From contig NZ_CP156060.1 in the NCBI RefSeq assembly GCF_039778605.1, positions 107,501 to 171,500 of the forward strand: a stretch of DNA of 64,000 nt, given 5' to 3'. The notes under the pieces were generated by a model. That model saw only the letters and a list, made by a program, of their open reading frames with translations. It did not search any database and was not told the origin of the DNA. The DNA comes from Flavobacterium sp. WV_118_3. Its GTDB lineage: Bacteria; Bacteroidota; Bacteroidia; Flavobacteriales; Flavobacteriaceae. This document shows, piece by piece, positions 16,779 through 26,652 of the stretch. Every line of letters starts with the position of its first letter. Positions within the stretch are counted from its first letter, which is position 1. The translations under genes were made by a program, and so were the position numbers.

Positions 16779-16816
16779 AAAAACCACAACACAAAAAGTT
16801 GTGGTTTTTATTTTTT
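16779..16816 (+). terminator. Terminator of the ATPase-toxin-immunity module
   Basis: Stem AAAACCACAAC / GTTGTGGTTTT with an ACAAAAA loop, then a T-rich tail to 16816. It separates this module from the next operon. Confidence 0.9.
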
Positions 16817-17069
16817 AATAGCTTTTGTTAGATTTAAAACAGGAAAGTCCATAAAAGATAATAATATATTGCATTTTTAATATACAAAATATACCGTATT
16901 TAAAAACTTTGAGTATTTTTATGACATTCAAAATAGCGGTAAATACTTACAAACCGCAGACGATGATCAAATAGCGTAAAGGAATTATTACCGAATAACC
17001 CTTTAAATCGGAAGGGCGTAATCCCGGAGCAGTTTTACAACAAGTTTAGTCAACCAAATACCTTAAAAT
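16817..17069. other. AT-rich intergenic leader before the eight-gene operon
   Basis: About 250 bp without an ORF. Only a partial promoter match is visible (TTTG at 16911-16914 with no good -7 at the right distance). The motif CAACCAAA at 17051-17058 lies 11 nt before the start codon and recurs before two other genes of the operon. Confidence 0.5.
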
Positions 17070-18509
17070 ATGGATTTCCAACAAGAACTCGATGCCATTT
17101 TTGAGATCATAAAAGACACGCTTCCCACTGGCGTGACGTTCACTTGCTATAGCATTCCTTCCTATTCCGGTCGCGGAACAACGGGTAAGTCCTATTTTGC
17201 CCTTATCGACGGAAAGGTAAATCGCGAAGCAATTCCCGATGCGTTGAATCACGACCGCGAACATCGCAATAATGAGATCAATCAACGTGTCAGAAAAGCC
17301 CAATTCGATATTACCGTTGAGCAGGAGCCGGGACGTTTTGTTCTCTTTTCTATTTCAAAAGAAAACGGATATACCTATAAAATCGCCACGCCGGAAGAAT
17401 TGCTTTTCCATACCAAATTAGACCTGATGCAAAATGTTGATCACGGTGCACGCAAGGAAAGTTTTGCCGAAGTGGCTCCGGATAAAAAAACCGGAAAACC
17501 GGACGTGGTCGGCCGACAAAAAATCTATTACGAAAACGGAGACGTCAAGGAATATAGCGGCACACCAGTTTCCGATTTTGCAAGAGCAGCTTTCCACGCG
17601 CTCGATGGAAAACTGAAGTTCGTGTATGCCATGGCTTCCAAAACCGAGGTCATCATCAAAACAACACCTGCAATTCCAGGCGTTACGGAATTATATGAAT
17701 TCAACGAAGACCTGACGTTGGATGCTTCCAAAATCGAAAATATTTACGAATTCCTGGAGTCGTTTAGCGAAGCTAAAATCGAAAAAGCGATCGAAGCACT
17801 TCAGGCAAATCCGGAATTCAAAGCAAAAGCCGAAAAACGCTATGGTCAGTTGATCAAAACAAGAGTCGGAGAAGACGCGGGTATCGAAAGTTTTGAAAAA
17901 GCCGCCTTGTCGCGTAAGGAAATCGAACTGTTTAGCGACTGGCATTTTGCCGAAAATGTGATTTCGCTTGGGCGTATGGATGAAGACGAATGCCGCACTG
18001 TTGTCGATTTTATCGGAAGTTTGGTGATGAGTCATCTGGATATTCACGAGTTTAAAGCACAAATGGAAGCGACTGAAAACGAAATGGAGCTGCGGGAGGT
18101 ATATTATTCCGCTTCCCAAAAAGTCAAAGCGGGAATGTTGGCCGAAGCGAATGTGTATGGTGGCAGCTGGTTCGGACAAATAAGCACCCTGCTGGCGAAT
18201 CATAAGGTCGAAAAACTCATGTTCGAAAAAACACATTTCAAAATCGAAAGCAGCGATGCACTTAAGGCGTTTATGTTCTATATGTGTCTTAATAATGGTG
18301 TCAGTATGTATTTCGACATCTACCAATCGTATCTCTACGACCTTACGGAATTCTTCTGGTTTTTACCGGCTTTACCAAGAACGGCTTGGGGCGAAACCGA
18401 CTTTGTGTTACCGGAACTTACACTAAAATTCAGACGAAAAGCCTATTACAGAATCAACGACGACGGCGAATGGCTTCGAAAAAGTCCAAAACCGGCTGGC
18501 GTTGCATAA
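17070..18509 (+). CDS. Hypothetical protein, first gene of eight-gene operon
   Basis: 479 residues, soluble, no signal peptide, no family recognised. The N-terminal third is mixed alpha/beta with a YSGRGTTGKSYF segment (a GxxxxGK-like turn that is not a convincing P-loop). The middle (about 215-330) is helical and Glu/Lys-rich. The C-terminal part (about 390-450) is rich in Phe, Tyr and Trp (FMFYMCLNNG, LYDLTEFFWFLPALP) and may form a buried helical core. Leads a run of eight same-strand genes with gaps of 3 to 88 bp. No function is proposed beyond membership of that operon. Confidence 0.8.
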   Translation: MDFQQELDAIFEIIKDTLPTGVTFTCYSIPSYSGRGTTGKSYFALIDGKVNREAIPDALNHDREHRNNEINQRVRKAQFDITVEQEPGRFVLFSISKENGYTYKIATPEELLFHTKLDLMQNVDHGARKESFAEVAPDKKTGKPDVVGRQKIYYENGDVKEYSGTPVSDFARAAFHALDGKLKFVYAMASKTEVIIKTTPAIPGVTELYEFNEDLTLDASKIENIYEFLESFSEAKIEKAIEALQANPEFKAKAEKRYGQLIKTRVGEDAGIESFEKAALSRKEIELFSDWHFAENVISLGRMDEDECRTVVDFIGSLVMSHLDIHEFKAQMEATENEMELREVYYSASQKVKAGMLAEANVYGGSWFGQISTLLANHKVEKLMFEKTHFKIESSDALKAFMFYMCLNNGVSMYFDIYQSYLYDLTEFFWFLPALPRTAWGETDFVLPELTLKFRRKAYYRINDDGEWLRKSPKPAGVA

Positions 18510-18561
18510 GCTATAAAACTCATTTCCGAATTTTTCGGAGCCCTTAACCAACCAAACTACA

Positions 18562-20148
18562 ATGGCTACACAAATGTATGAGGTACAGTGGAACGACGCT
18601 GTATTAGAAAAACCAATAGTTACCAAACAAGAAATAATGGAGTATTGCCGCCATTTTGGACAGGCAACACCCGAACTTCACGAATTCCTGACGCGTTTCG
18701 ATTTCGACGAATGGAAATGCATGCAGATTGCTTTCGATTATGTTTACGGTAAACATTCCGAAAAAAACGGCGGCGTGGGGAGTGATGCCGTGGCCTATCT
18801 CGGGCTTATTGCCACGACCTTTCTGTCGCGCGAAGGCGAAGCACAACTACAGGAATATGTTGGTAAGGAGCGCTTTATATATCCCGAAAACAATCGTACG
18901 TCGTTCCAGGTTTTCGACGATTGTCCGCTTTGGATTATCCAGGTTGTAAAAAAGGAACAGCACTATGCCGATTGTCTGTTTTTTATGCCTGCCGTTTTCT
19001 GGAAAGACGCACAAATGCGCGACGATTCCTATGGTTATGAGAAATACACCGTTAGTGATCATAACAAATGGTACGGTGACTTTACCCAAAACGAGCGCCC
19101 AATTCAGTATTGGCGCAGACGAATTGGTTCGTATGCCCCGAATTTTATCGAACGCGAAGGAACCAAAATTGATTTTGGATTAGGACTTCCCGTTTTCGAC
19201 AAATGGCAAAACCGTATCGTGTATTACGATATCAGAGCGTCCGAAAACATGTATTTCCACGATCTTGCTAATCCGGAAATCCGACACGAAGCAAAAGGTT
19301 ATCTGGTGGATTCGCATAATGGTTATTTTTTGAGCACACCGGAAGGATACCATTTCGGACAAAAAGGAAGTCTGCTGATCACCGACAAGCAATTCAAAAA
19401 AATTTCCAAGACCAAAACCAACGTCTATAATTCGTTTGAAAACGATTTCTGGAATGTTTTTCTCGATACAAAAGGGATCGTGATGACCAATAAAGAGACA
19501 AACGAAGAAAGACAGTTTAAATACAAAGAAGTTAATTTAACCAACAATATTGGTGGGAATAACAGCACCGAGCTTTCGATTTGGGCGACAGACGATAACA
19601 CCGTTTGTTTTTTCGAAGGTCGCAATTTTATTACGATCGATAAAGATTTTAATGTCAGTGTCGTTTCACCGCGTAAGGAATTCAAAAAAGAAATCCCGGC
19701 TTATTTTTATAGTTGTTTTATTCGGAACAAATCGCTTGAACTTTCCCAAAACCGCCGACTGTTCTTTACGAGCGAAGGTGTCATGATGATAAATGCCAAC
19801 GGAACTCTCGAATATTTGAATCCGAAGCTTACTGAAATCACAGGAGAAGCGATTTTTTATAACGGTATCAAAGACGAAACCTTAGGCGGAATCTGGTTTG
19901 TTACTGCCAACGACCGACTGGTTTTTACGGATGAAAATTTCGAAAAAGGCTACGTGTTTAACTTTACCGAACAAGTTTCCGATCCGCTTCGAAGCGACAA
20001 TTATTATGCGCAACTTTATTTCGATAATGAACAAAATCTATGGACTTCGTTCTATCGCAATACACTTTATAAAATCAACCGAAAGGAATTGGAAAACAAG
20101 CTTAAAACGGCTGTCGCATATGTTCCAAAACAACTTCAAACGCTCTAA
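18562..20148 (+). CDS. Tandem paralogue 1: conserved N-terminal domain plus probable beta-propeller
   Basis: 528 residues, first of three adjacent homologues. Conserved N-terminal features: RHFGQ-T-ELHEFLTRFDFDEW (about 32-53), GSDAV-YL (about 73-80), DCPLWIIQ (about 114-121) and FFMPAVFWKDAQM (about 133-146). The C-terminal 330 residues consist of short beta-rich blocks such as GIWFVTANDRLVFTDENF and NEQNLWTSFY, like the D-GNLW blades of regulator-type propellers. Cytosolic. It differs most from the other two copies (PEGYHFGQKG, ENLWTSFYRN), so it is probably the oldest branch. No function recognised; an adaptor or binding role is inferred from the fold guess. Confidence 0.82.
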   Translation: MATQMYEVQWNDAVLEKPIVTKQEIMEYCRHFGQATPELHEFLTRFDFDEWKCMQIAFDYVYGKHSEKNGGVGSDAVAYLGLIATTFLSREGEAQLQEYVGKERFIYPENNRTSFQVFDDCPLWIIQVVKKEQHYADCLFFMPAVFWKDAQMRDDSYGYEKYTVSDHNKWYGDFTQNERPIQYWRRRIGSYAPNFIEREGTKIDFGLGLPVFDKWQNRIVYYDIRASENMYFHDLANPEIRHEAKGYLVDSHNGYFLSTPEGYHFGQKGSLLITDKQFKKISKTKTNVYNSFENDFWNVFLDTKGIVMTNKETNEERQFKYKEVNLTNNIGGNNSTELSIWATDDNTVCFFEGRNFITIDKDFNVSVVSPRKEFKKEIPAYFYSCFIRNKSLELSQNRRLFFTSEGVMMINANGTLEYLNPKLTEITGEAIFYNGIKDETLGGIWFVTANDRLVFTDENFEKGYVFNFTEQVSDPLRSDNYYAQLYFDNEQNLWTSFYRNTLYKINRKELENKLKTAVAYVPKQLQTL

Positions 20149-20154
20149 AAAAAC

Positions 20155-21750
20155 ATGGCTACACAAATTTACGAACTGGATTGGGACGATACGCCCGCGG
20201 GAAAATTCAGATTATCGAAACCGGAAATTGTCGCGTATGTTCGGCATTTCGGACAAGACACCAACGAACTGCACGAATTCCTGACGCGTTTCGACTTTGA
20301 TGAGTGGGTTTGCATGGAACTATTTGTCGACTACATCTACGGAAAATCGACTAAAAGCGGTGAAGTGGGCAGTGATGCCGTACAATATCTAAATATCGTT
20401 TCGGGTACTTTTTTTTCCGAAGAAGCCGAACTCGCGCTTCATAATTATATCGGATACAACAACAATAGATTTGAATACAATTACGACGGATCGCCACCAT
20501 TTGCGACGTTTCCGGATTGTCCGCTTTGGGTGATCCAGATTACGAGTCAGGAAAAACAGTCGTCGAGTGCGATTTTTTTCATGCCGGCAATTTGGTGGAA
20601 AGAGGCGAATATGACCAGCGAATCGTATGCCGACAGTCATTTTACCGTGAATTCGAAATGGAACCAATGGTATAATGATCCTTTCGGGAAAAACCAGCAT
20701 CAGAATAGGTATTGGAAAAACCGAATCGGAAGTTATTCACCGAATTTTATCGCGCGCGAAAGTGGCTCGACGATTTTGTTCAATAACTATAAAATCCATT
20801 TCGATACCTTTAGAAATCGATTGCTGATACAGGAATCGCAATTGGAAGCCATGTCTTATTACAATTTGTCGGATTTTAAAACCGAACATAAAACGCAGAA
20901 TTTCCTTAAAGATAGCGCAAACGGATTTATCGAAAGTTCGGCTGATGGCTATCGTTTTTATACCGAAACAAAACTGTTGGTCACCGATGCGGATTTTAAC
21001 GTGATTTCAGAATCGGCTTCCAAAGTGGTCAATTGTTACGAAGATGATTTCTGGAAAATTGTACTCGATAACAAAGGTGTTTTGATGACGAAAAAGGAAT
21101 CGGGAGACGAAAAACGTTTTAAATATAGCGAACTGAAACTGACGACTTCGGCTTTTTCGAACAACCCGGATAGCTTGACAATTTATGTGAATGCGAACCG
21201 TTCGGTGATTTTCTTCGAAAAACAGCTTTCGATTGTCGACACGTCGTTTACGGTTACGAACCTGAATCTGGATAGTTTGTTTAAAAAAGAAATTGCACCG
21301 TATTATTACGATAACGGCCAAAAAAGACAGCTTGTAGCACTTTCTGCCGAAAGACAATTACTACTGACCCATAACGGTGTTTTTGAATTGGGAAGCGACG
21401 AAAAACCAAAATTGATCAACCAAAAGCTAAAGGAAATCACGGGCGAAGTTTTGTTTTATAGTGCGATAAAAGACGATGCTTTAAACGGAATCTGGTTTGT
21501 GGCTGGTATCGATCGTTTGGTTTTTACCGATGTGAATTTCGAAAAAGGCTATGTGTTTAATTTCACCGAACAAGACCTTACGGACAAGTACTTCAATGAT
21601 TACCGTTGGAGCGAGCTCTTTTTGGATCAGGATGGGAATTTATGGTACTCGCTTTTTGGACCGGAACTTAAAAAAATCGCCAGAAAGGAACTCGAATCGA
21701 AATTAAAAACGGCAGTAGCCTACGCTCCAAAACAACATAAAACGCACTAA
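20155..21750 (+). CDS. Tandem paralogue 2 of the propeller family
   Basis: 531 residues, starting 6 bp after paralogue 1. Very close to paralogue 3: the starts read MATQIYEL(D/G)W(D/N)DTPAGKFRL, and long stretches such as FMPAIWWK(E/D)ANMTSESYAD and YVNANRSVIFF match, at the DNA level as well. The C-terminal blades are GIWFVAGIDRLVFTD and DQDGNLWYSLFG. Copies 2 and 3 differ most around residues 175-245 and 395-410, where surface loops of a propeller could set ligand choice. Function unknown. Confidence 0.82.
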   Translation: MATQIYELDWDDTPAGKFRLSKPEIVAYVRHFGQDTNELHEFLTRFDFDEWVCMELFVDYIYGKSTKSGEVGSDAVQYLNIVSGTFFSEEAELALHNYIGYNNNRFEYNYDGSPPFATFPDCPLWVIQITSQEKQSSSAIFFMPAIWWKEANMTSESYADSHFTVNSKWNQWYNDPFGKNQHQNRYWKNRIGSYSPNFIARESGSTILFNNYKIHFDTFRNRLLIQESQLEAMSYYNLSDFKTEHKTQNFLKDSANGFIESSADGYRFYTETKLLVTDADFNVISESASKVVNCYEDDFWKIVLDNKGVLMTKKESGDEKRFKYSELKLTTSAFSNNPDSLTIYVNANRSVIFFEKQLSIVDTSFTVTNLNLDSLFKKEIAPYYYDNGQKRQLVALSAERQLLLTHNGVFELGSDEKPKLINQKLKEITGEVLFYSAIKDDALNGIWFVAGIDRLVFTDVNFEKGYVFNFTEQDLTDKYFNDYRWSELFLDQDGNLWYSLFGPELKKIARKELESKLKTAVAYAPKQHKTH

Positions 21751-21755
21751 AAATA

Positions 21756-23339
21756 ATGGCTACACAAATTTACGAACTTGGGTGGAACGATACGCCCGCG
21801 GGAAAGTTTAGATTATCCAAACCGGAAATTGTCGCGTATGTTCGGCATTTCGGACAAGATACCAAAGAACTGCACGAATTCCTGACACGCTTTGACTTTG
21901 AAGAATGGGTTTGTATGGAACTTTTTGTGGATTATGTTTACGGGCGAGTGGACAAAAGCGGTGAAGTAGGAAGTGATGCCGTGGAATATCTAAGCATCGT
22001 TTCGGGTACTTTTTTTACCGAAGAAGCCGAACTCGCGCTTCATAATTATGTGGGATTCAACAAAAATAAATTTGAATACAACTACACCGGATCGCCACCA
22101 TTCGCGCCGTTCCCGGATTGTCCGCTTTGGATTATTCAGATTACGAGTCAGAAAAAACAGTCGTCGAGTGCGATTTTTTTCATGCCGGCAATTTGGTGGA
22201 AAGATGCGAATATGACCAGCGAATCGTATGCCGACACTCATTATACAGTGGATTGGAGAGGAAACGAGTGGTATAATGGTTCGTTCGATAAAAACCAGGA
22301 TCGGTGTACCTATTGGCGAAATCGAATCGGGAGTTATGCGCCGAATTTTATCGCGCGCGAAAGTGGTGCGATAATTCCGTTCGTTTACCGTGATATTCAT
22401 TTAGATACCTTTAGAAATCGGGTTTTTATACCGGATTCCCGATCGGAAGAGATGCGTTATTACGATTTATCGGATTTTAAAACCGAGCATAAAACGCAGA
22501 ATTTCCTTAAAGATAGCGAGCTCGGATTTATCGAAAGTTCGGCCGAAGGGTATCGTTTTTATACCGACAAAAAACTGTTGATCACCGATGCAGACTTTAA
22601 CGTGATTTCAGAATCCGCTTCTAAAATCGTTAATATTTATGAAGACGATTTCTGGAAAGTAGTGCTCGATAACAAAGGGGTTTGGATGACAAACAAGGAA
22701 TCGGGAGAAGAAAAGCGTTTTAAATATAGCGAGCTTAAATTAACGACTTCGATCTATTCGAATAACCCGAATAGTTTGACAATTTATGTGAATGCGAACC
22801 GTTCGGTGATTTTCTTCGGAACCCAAAATCTGCTTTCCATTGTCGACACTTCATTTACGGTCACAAACATGAGTTTGGAGCGTTTGTTTAAAAAAGAAAT
22901 CGCGCCGTATTATTATAATAACCGCCAGGTAAGAAAGTTTTTTGCACTTTCTGCCGAAAGACAATTACTACTAACCGATAGCGGCGTTTTCGAATTGGGA
23001 AGTGACGAAAAACCAAAAATGATCAGCCAAAAGCTAAAGGAAATCACAGGCGAAGTTTTGTTCTATAACGCGATAAAAGACGATACTTTAAACGGTATCT
23101 GGTTTGTGGCCGGTATGGATCGTTTGGTTTTTACCGACCTGAATTTCGAAAAAGGCTATGTATTTAATTTCACCGAACAAGACCTTTCGGACGAATACAT
23201 CAATTCTTACCGTTGGAGCCAGCTCTTTTGGGATCAGGATGGGGATTTATGGTATTCGCTTTTTGGACAGACACTTAAAAAAATCGCCAGAAAGGAATTG
23301 GAGTCGAAATTAAAAACGGCAATCGCTTTTGCAAAATAA
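21756..23339 (+). CDS. Tandem paralogue 3 of the propeller family
   Basis: 527 residues, starting 5 bp after paralogue 2 and nearly collinear with it. It ends five residues earlier and lacks the Lys/His tail of copy 2. Shares the N-terminal RHFGQDTKELHEFLTRFDFEEW block and the final blades GIWFVAGMDRLVFTD and DQDGDLWYSLFG. The local differences from copy 2 (IIPFVYRDIHL against TILFNNYKIHF, NRQVRKFFALS against NGQKRQLVALS) fall in discrete patches, as expected from duplication followed by diversifying change. Function unknown. Confidence 0.82.
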   Translation: MATQIYELGWNDTPAGKFRLSKPEIVAYVRHFGQDTKELHEFLTRFDFEEWVCMELFVDYVYGRVDKSGEVGSDAVEYLSIVSGTFFTEEAELALHNYVGFNKNKFEYNYTGSPPFAPFPDCPLWIIQITSQKKQSSSAIFFMPAIWWKDANMTSESYADTHYTVDWRGNEWYNGSFDKNQDRCTYWRNRIGSYAPNFIARESGAIIPFVYRDIHLDTFRNRVFIPDSRSEEMRYYDLSDFKTEHKTQNFLKDSELGFIESSAEGYRFYTDKKLLITDADFNVISESASKIVNIYEDDFWKVVLDNKGVWMTNKESGEEKRFKYSELKLTTSIYSNNPNSLTIYVNANRSVIFFGTQNLLSIVDTSFTVTNMSLERLFKKEIAPYYYNNRQVRKFFALSAERQLLLTDSGVFELGSDEKPKMISQKLKEITGEVLFYNAIKDDTLNGIWFVAGMDRLVFTDLNFEKGYVFNFTEQDLSDEYINSYRWSQLFWDQDGDLWYSLFGQTLKKIARKELESKLKTAIAFAK

Positions 23340-23344
23340 AAACT

Positions 23345-24103
23345 ATGGAAACAGAGGAATTATTACGAACGTTTATAATTGAAGAAGAAAAGGAACTGAA
23401 TCGGGAATTGGTACATTTTTCGGGCGAGCAAGGCCACAACTTCCGAAGCGAAAATTATTCGGCGTTGGTCAAAGCATTTCCGAAAGCTGTAAAACTGCTG
23501 CAACCACAGGAATTGGAATCGTTTTATTTCCATTATATGCGAATGGGGGTACTTCCGTTAAAAGGAATTGAAAAGACATATGCCCTTTGGGAAGCGGCCT
23601 ACCGAAAGCAGTCCATTTTTATCGATAAGAAAAAATACGATACGTTTTTTACCCATTGGCAATCACTTAAAGGCTTGTTTGTTTTTGGGTATGATTATCG
23701 ATTGGAACTGGATCAAAATAACGGTTATGACGATTATGTCCGATACCGTGCTGTTTTCGAAAAGATCAATTCGTATACGAGCCTACCCGGAATGCTGGCA
23801 AAACCACATTTATTTTCGGAATTCGGTGCGGATCAAGATGTGGTAAACCGGATTTCAAAAACCGTTTTGGCACTCGAATTTATCCATGACCATTATTGGA
23901 ATGGAACTCCCGACGGCCATTATAATTATACCAATCTGGTGTTTTGGGGATTGATGTTCGTATTGGTTTCCAGTGATTCCGAAGTCGCCAAAGACACTAT
24001 TTCACAATTTAAAAAAGCGGATTCTTTACCAAAATTCGACGACCAGATGGAAATTCTAACGCGTTTCGAAACCGCAGCGCGTACATTCAAAAACAAAAAA
24101 TAA
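23345..24103 (+). CDS. Hypothetical helical protein
   Basis: 252 residues, soluble, mostly helical by composition, with many aromatic residues (HYMRMGVLPL, WNGTPDGHYNYTNLVFWGLMFVLV). Starts 5 bp after the third propeller paralogue, so it is almost certainly translated with it. No family recognised. The small size and close linkage are compatible with a partner or immunity-like protein, but nothing in the sequence proves this. Confidence 0.75.
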   Translation: METEELLRTFIIEEEKELNRELVHFSGEQGHNFRSENYSALVKAFPKAVKLLQPQELESFYFHYMRMGVLPLKGIEKTYALWEAAYRKQSIFIDKKKYDTFFTHWQSLKGLFVFGYDYRLELDQNNGYDDYVRYRAVFEKINSYTSLPGMLAKPHLFSEFGADQDVVNRISKTVLALEFIHDHYWNGTPDGHYNYTNLVFWGLMFVLVSSDSEVAKDTISQFKKADSLPKFDDQMEILTRFETAARTFKNKK

Positions 24104-24191
24104 AGTATCTTTTTTGATAAAGATTTCGGATTGAGAATCACACGAAACGAAATAGTTATCCAAATTTGAGACCAACCAAAAACAAAATATT

Positions 24192-26633
24192 ATGGAAAAA
24201 ATGACGCTTAAAGAAGCCCAATCCATTCTTAAAAAACACAATCTCGAAGCCGAAGGAAAACATCTTTTCGACGCTTTTGGAAATATTAAGCTATTCGAAG
24301 CGCTTTTGGTCGCGGGTGCTGATGCGAATCATTTTAATACCTATTTCAATGTTCCGATTCTTTCATTAGCCTATAGCCGACAAGAATATACCAATTTCCG
24401 ACTGCTTTTGGAATATGGCGCGAATCCCGATACGCCTTCGAGTGTGTTTGAGAATCGTGAACCGATTATTTTCGAGATTGCTTCTCCACAAAAAGGCGTT
24501 GACGGTTTTCTTTACCTTATGATCAAAGCTGGAATCGACTTGAATCAGATGCATCCGGAGTCGGGATATACATTGTTGCAACACGCGGCGAGCCGCTATT
24601 TTGTTTCGCTTGAAAACCTCGAACATCTGATCGCGAAAGGAGCGGATCCGAATCTACCAAACCGCGATGGACAGACACTTTACGACTTGATTGACAACGG
24701 GAAAATCAATCTTCGAAAATGGGTTTTACTGGCTTTAAAGAAACATCAAACGGGTTATGTGGAACGTCCGGTCGAATTCCAGCTTGTTGCGCCACCTCAA
24801 AAACCGGAATGGGCCACACATTTTTATTATCCGCGTGGTTCGTTCCGCATTGTAAAAGTGCTTGATAAAACGGAAGATACGCTTACGGTACGAATGTATA
24901 GAACCCAGCAACACGACATCGATTTTCCGAGAACACATACCGATGCACTTGTGATCATTTTTTCGCTTTTGGAACATTCCAACACACCATCGGTATGGAA
25001 AGATGCGGTTTCGGTATTCTATTTCGAGAATGATCATGCTGCTTTGGCACGTGATTATATCCAATCGCATATCGTTTCGGATTTCGATCTGACGTTCCGC
25101 CCGGACCTTTGGAAGGAAAAAGGATATAAAACGCTAGAGGAGACGTCGGAAGAAGAACGGGAACAATTACAGCAGGCCACGATGACGATCACCGTAAAAG
25201 AACCGGAAATGCTCCGGACGATCGAAGTAGGGAGTTGGTGTAAAGTACCGGAGTTCAATGTGGCACCGCTTTGGTATCTTGAAAATAAGGCGACGTCTCA
25301 GTATTACTTTTTCTATATCAGCAATGGTGGCCGATGGATAGCAAAAGAAGGCGAAATCGGTACGGAAGCGAAAGGTAAAGTCATTGGTGGCATTGCCAGC
25401 GGCGGGTATTATAAAGAAGAATACATCCGGGCGGAAGCGTTCGTTTCAAAGAAATTTGAGGAAGGCTTTGAGCTCGTCTATAAAAATTTTGACACGGCCT
25501 ATAACCTTGAAGAGGGAATCGAGAAATCGATGCGAGAAGTCAAAAACAACGAAAATAAAAATCAGGAGTATAGCGAAGCGGCATTTGAAGCTTTTGCGAA
25601 CAAAGATGTTACAAAACTGGCGGAAATCCTTGGAAAAGGGATTCATCCGGATACCTTGAAAGACAATCATGGAAACACTGCACTTGAAGATGTTGGAGGA
25701 GCTTTGTATCTGGAACCAATTCATTTCGAAATGTTCAAACTGTTATTGGATTCCGGAGCCAATCCCAACGTAGCCAATTATGACGTACCGCTTATCCATA
25801 AAATCGCTTTACACGCCAAGGACGAAATTGCCGACGAAATGGTTCGGTGTCTCGTTGAAGCTGGTGCCGATACACAGGTTATTTCGAAGAGAGGAGCGCA
25901 ATCGACCTTACAGTGTGCTTGTCGCGGAGGGATGCTTTGGTTTGTGGAACACTTGCTCGAAAACGGAGCGGATCCGAATTATAAAGATGAAGATGAAGCC
26001 AGAACGGCATTGCATTATGCTTTGGATGCCAGCAGAAACGCGGCTGCTATAATCGATTTGTTGCTTCAGTACGGAGCCGACAAGAATTCGCTTTATACGT
26101 TTTATCGTAGGGAAAATGCATTTGAATTGGCAGATACCATAGAAGCCGTACAGAAGCTTGTCGACTTAGGATTTGATATCAATATGCCAACGCAGCATAG
26201 TGATTATCCGGCTATTCTAACCGTTGCCAGAAGAGGTTCCGTGAAAATGTTCGATGCTTTTCTAAAATTGGGAGGCATGGACGAAATGCACCGCATTTTG
26301 AGTAGTCTTTGCGAACCGCTGGATCGAAACAGTCAATCCAAGATCAAAGAGCAAATCGAAAAGATGCGACTATTGCATAAACTGGGATATTCGCTAATTT
26401 CGGTTACGGACAATAATCCAATTGAGAATCTTGTCGACAGAAATCTTAAAAAACGCAAGAAAATTGCCAAATGGGAAGAACAAGCTTTGCTTGATCTTTG
26501 GGAAATGGATTGCGCACCGAGACGTTTGCACAAACTCAACGAACTGAACGAATATCTAACGAAAGTGAATAGCAAGCCGATGATGGAGAAATGCCAACAG
26601 CGCATTACCGAGATTCAAGCGGCCTTAAACTAA
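24192..26633 (+). CDS. Ankyrin-repeat protein with central WGR-like domain
   Basis: 813 residues, cytosolic. Ankyrin repeats at the N-terminus (about 30-180; for example LLEYGANPDTPSS, LIAKGADPNLPNRDGQTLYDLI) and again at about 455-720 (LLDSGANPNVANYDVPLIHKIA, LVEAGADTQVISKRG, LLENGADPNYKDEDEARTALHYAL, LLQYGADKNSL). Between them, about 362-435 looks like a degenerate WGR domain: YYFFYISNGGRWIAKEGEIGTEAKGKV then FVSKKFEEGFEL. Ankyrin repeats bind proteins and WGR domains bind nucleic acid in PARP and MolR-type proteins. It follows an 88-bp gap and may have an internal promoter. The WGR call is tentative. Confidence 0.85.
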   Translation: MEKMTLKEAQSILKKHNLEAEGKHLFDAFGNIKLFEALLVAGADANHFNTYFNVPILSLAYSRQEYTNFRLLLEYGANPDTPSSVFENREPIIFEIASPQKGVDGFLYLMIKAGIDLNQMHPESGYTLLQHAASRYFVSLENLEHLIAKGADPNLPNRDGQTLYDLIDNGKINLRKWVLLALKKHQTGYVERPVEFQLVAPPQKPEWATHFYYPRGSFRIVKVLDKTEDTLTVRMYRTQQHDIDFPRTHTDALVIIFSLLEHSNTPSVWKDAVSVFYFENDHAALARDYIQSHIVSDFDLTFRPDLWKEKGYKTLEETSEEEREQLQQATMTITVKEPEMLRTIEVGSWCKVPEFNVAPLWYLENKATSQYYFFYISNGGRWIAKEGEIGTEAKGKVIGGIASGGYYKEEYIRAEAFVSKKFEEGFELVYKNFDTAYNLEEGIEKSMREVKNNENKNQEYSEAAFEAFANKDVTKLAEILGKGIHPDTLKDNHGNTALEDVGGALYLEPIHFEMFKLLLDSGANPNVANYDVPLIHKIALHAKDEIADEMVRCLVEAGADTQVISKRGAQSTLQCACRGGMLWFVEHLLENGADPNYKDEDEARTALHYALDASRNAAAIIDLLLQYGADKNSLYTFYRRENAFELADTIEAVQKLVDLGFDINMPTQHSDYPAILTVARRGSVKMFDAFLKLGGMDEMHRILSSLCEPLDRNSQSKIKEQIEKMRLLHKLGYSLISVTDNNPIENLVDRNLKKRKKIAKWEEQALLDLWEMDCAPRRLHKLNELNEYLTKVNSKPMMEKCQQRITEIQAALN

Positions 26634-26652
26634 TACAAGAGACCGATTTAAA

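Noticed and set aside
17691..18326. 211-codon antisense ORF in the first gene of the operon
   Set aside because: The sense frame is part of a close-packed operon; the antisense frame is Phe/His-rich, typical of shadow frames.
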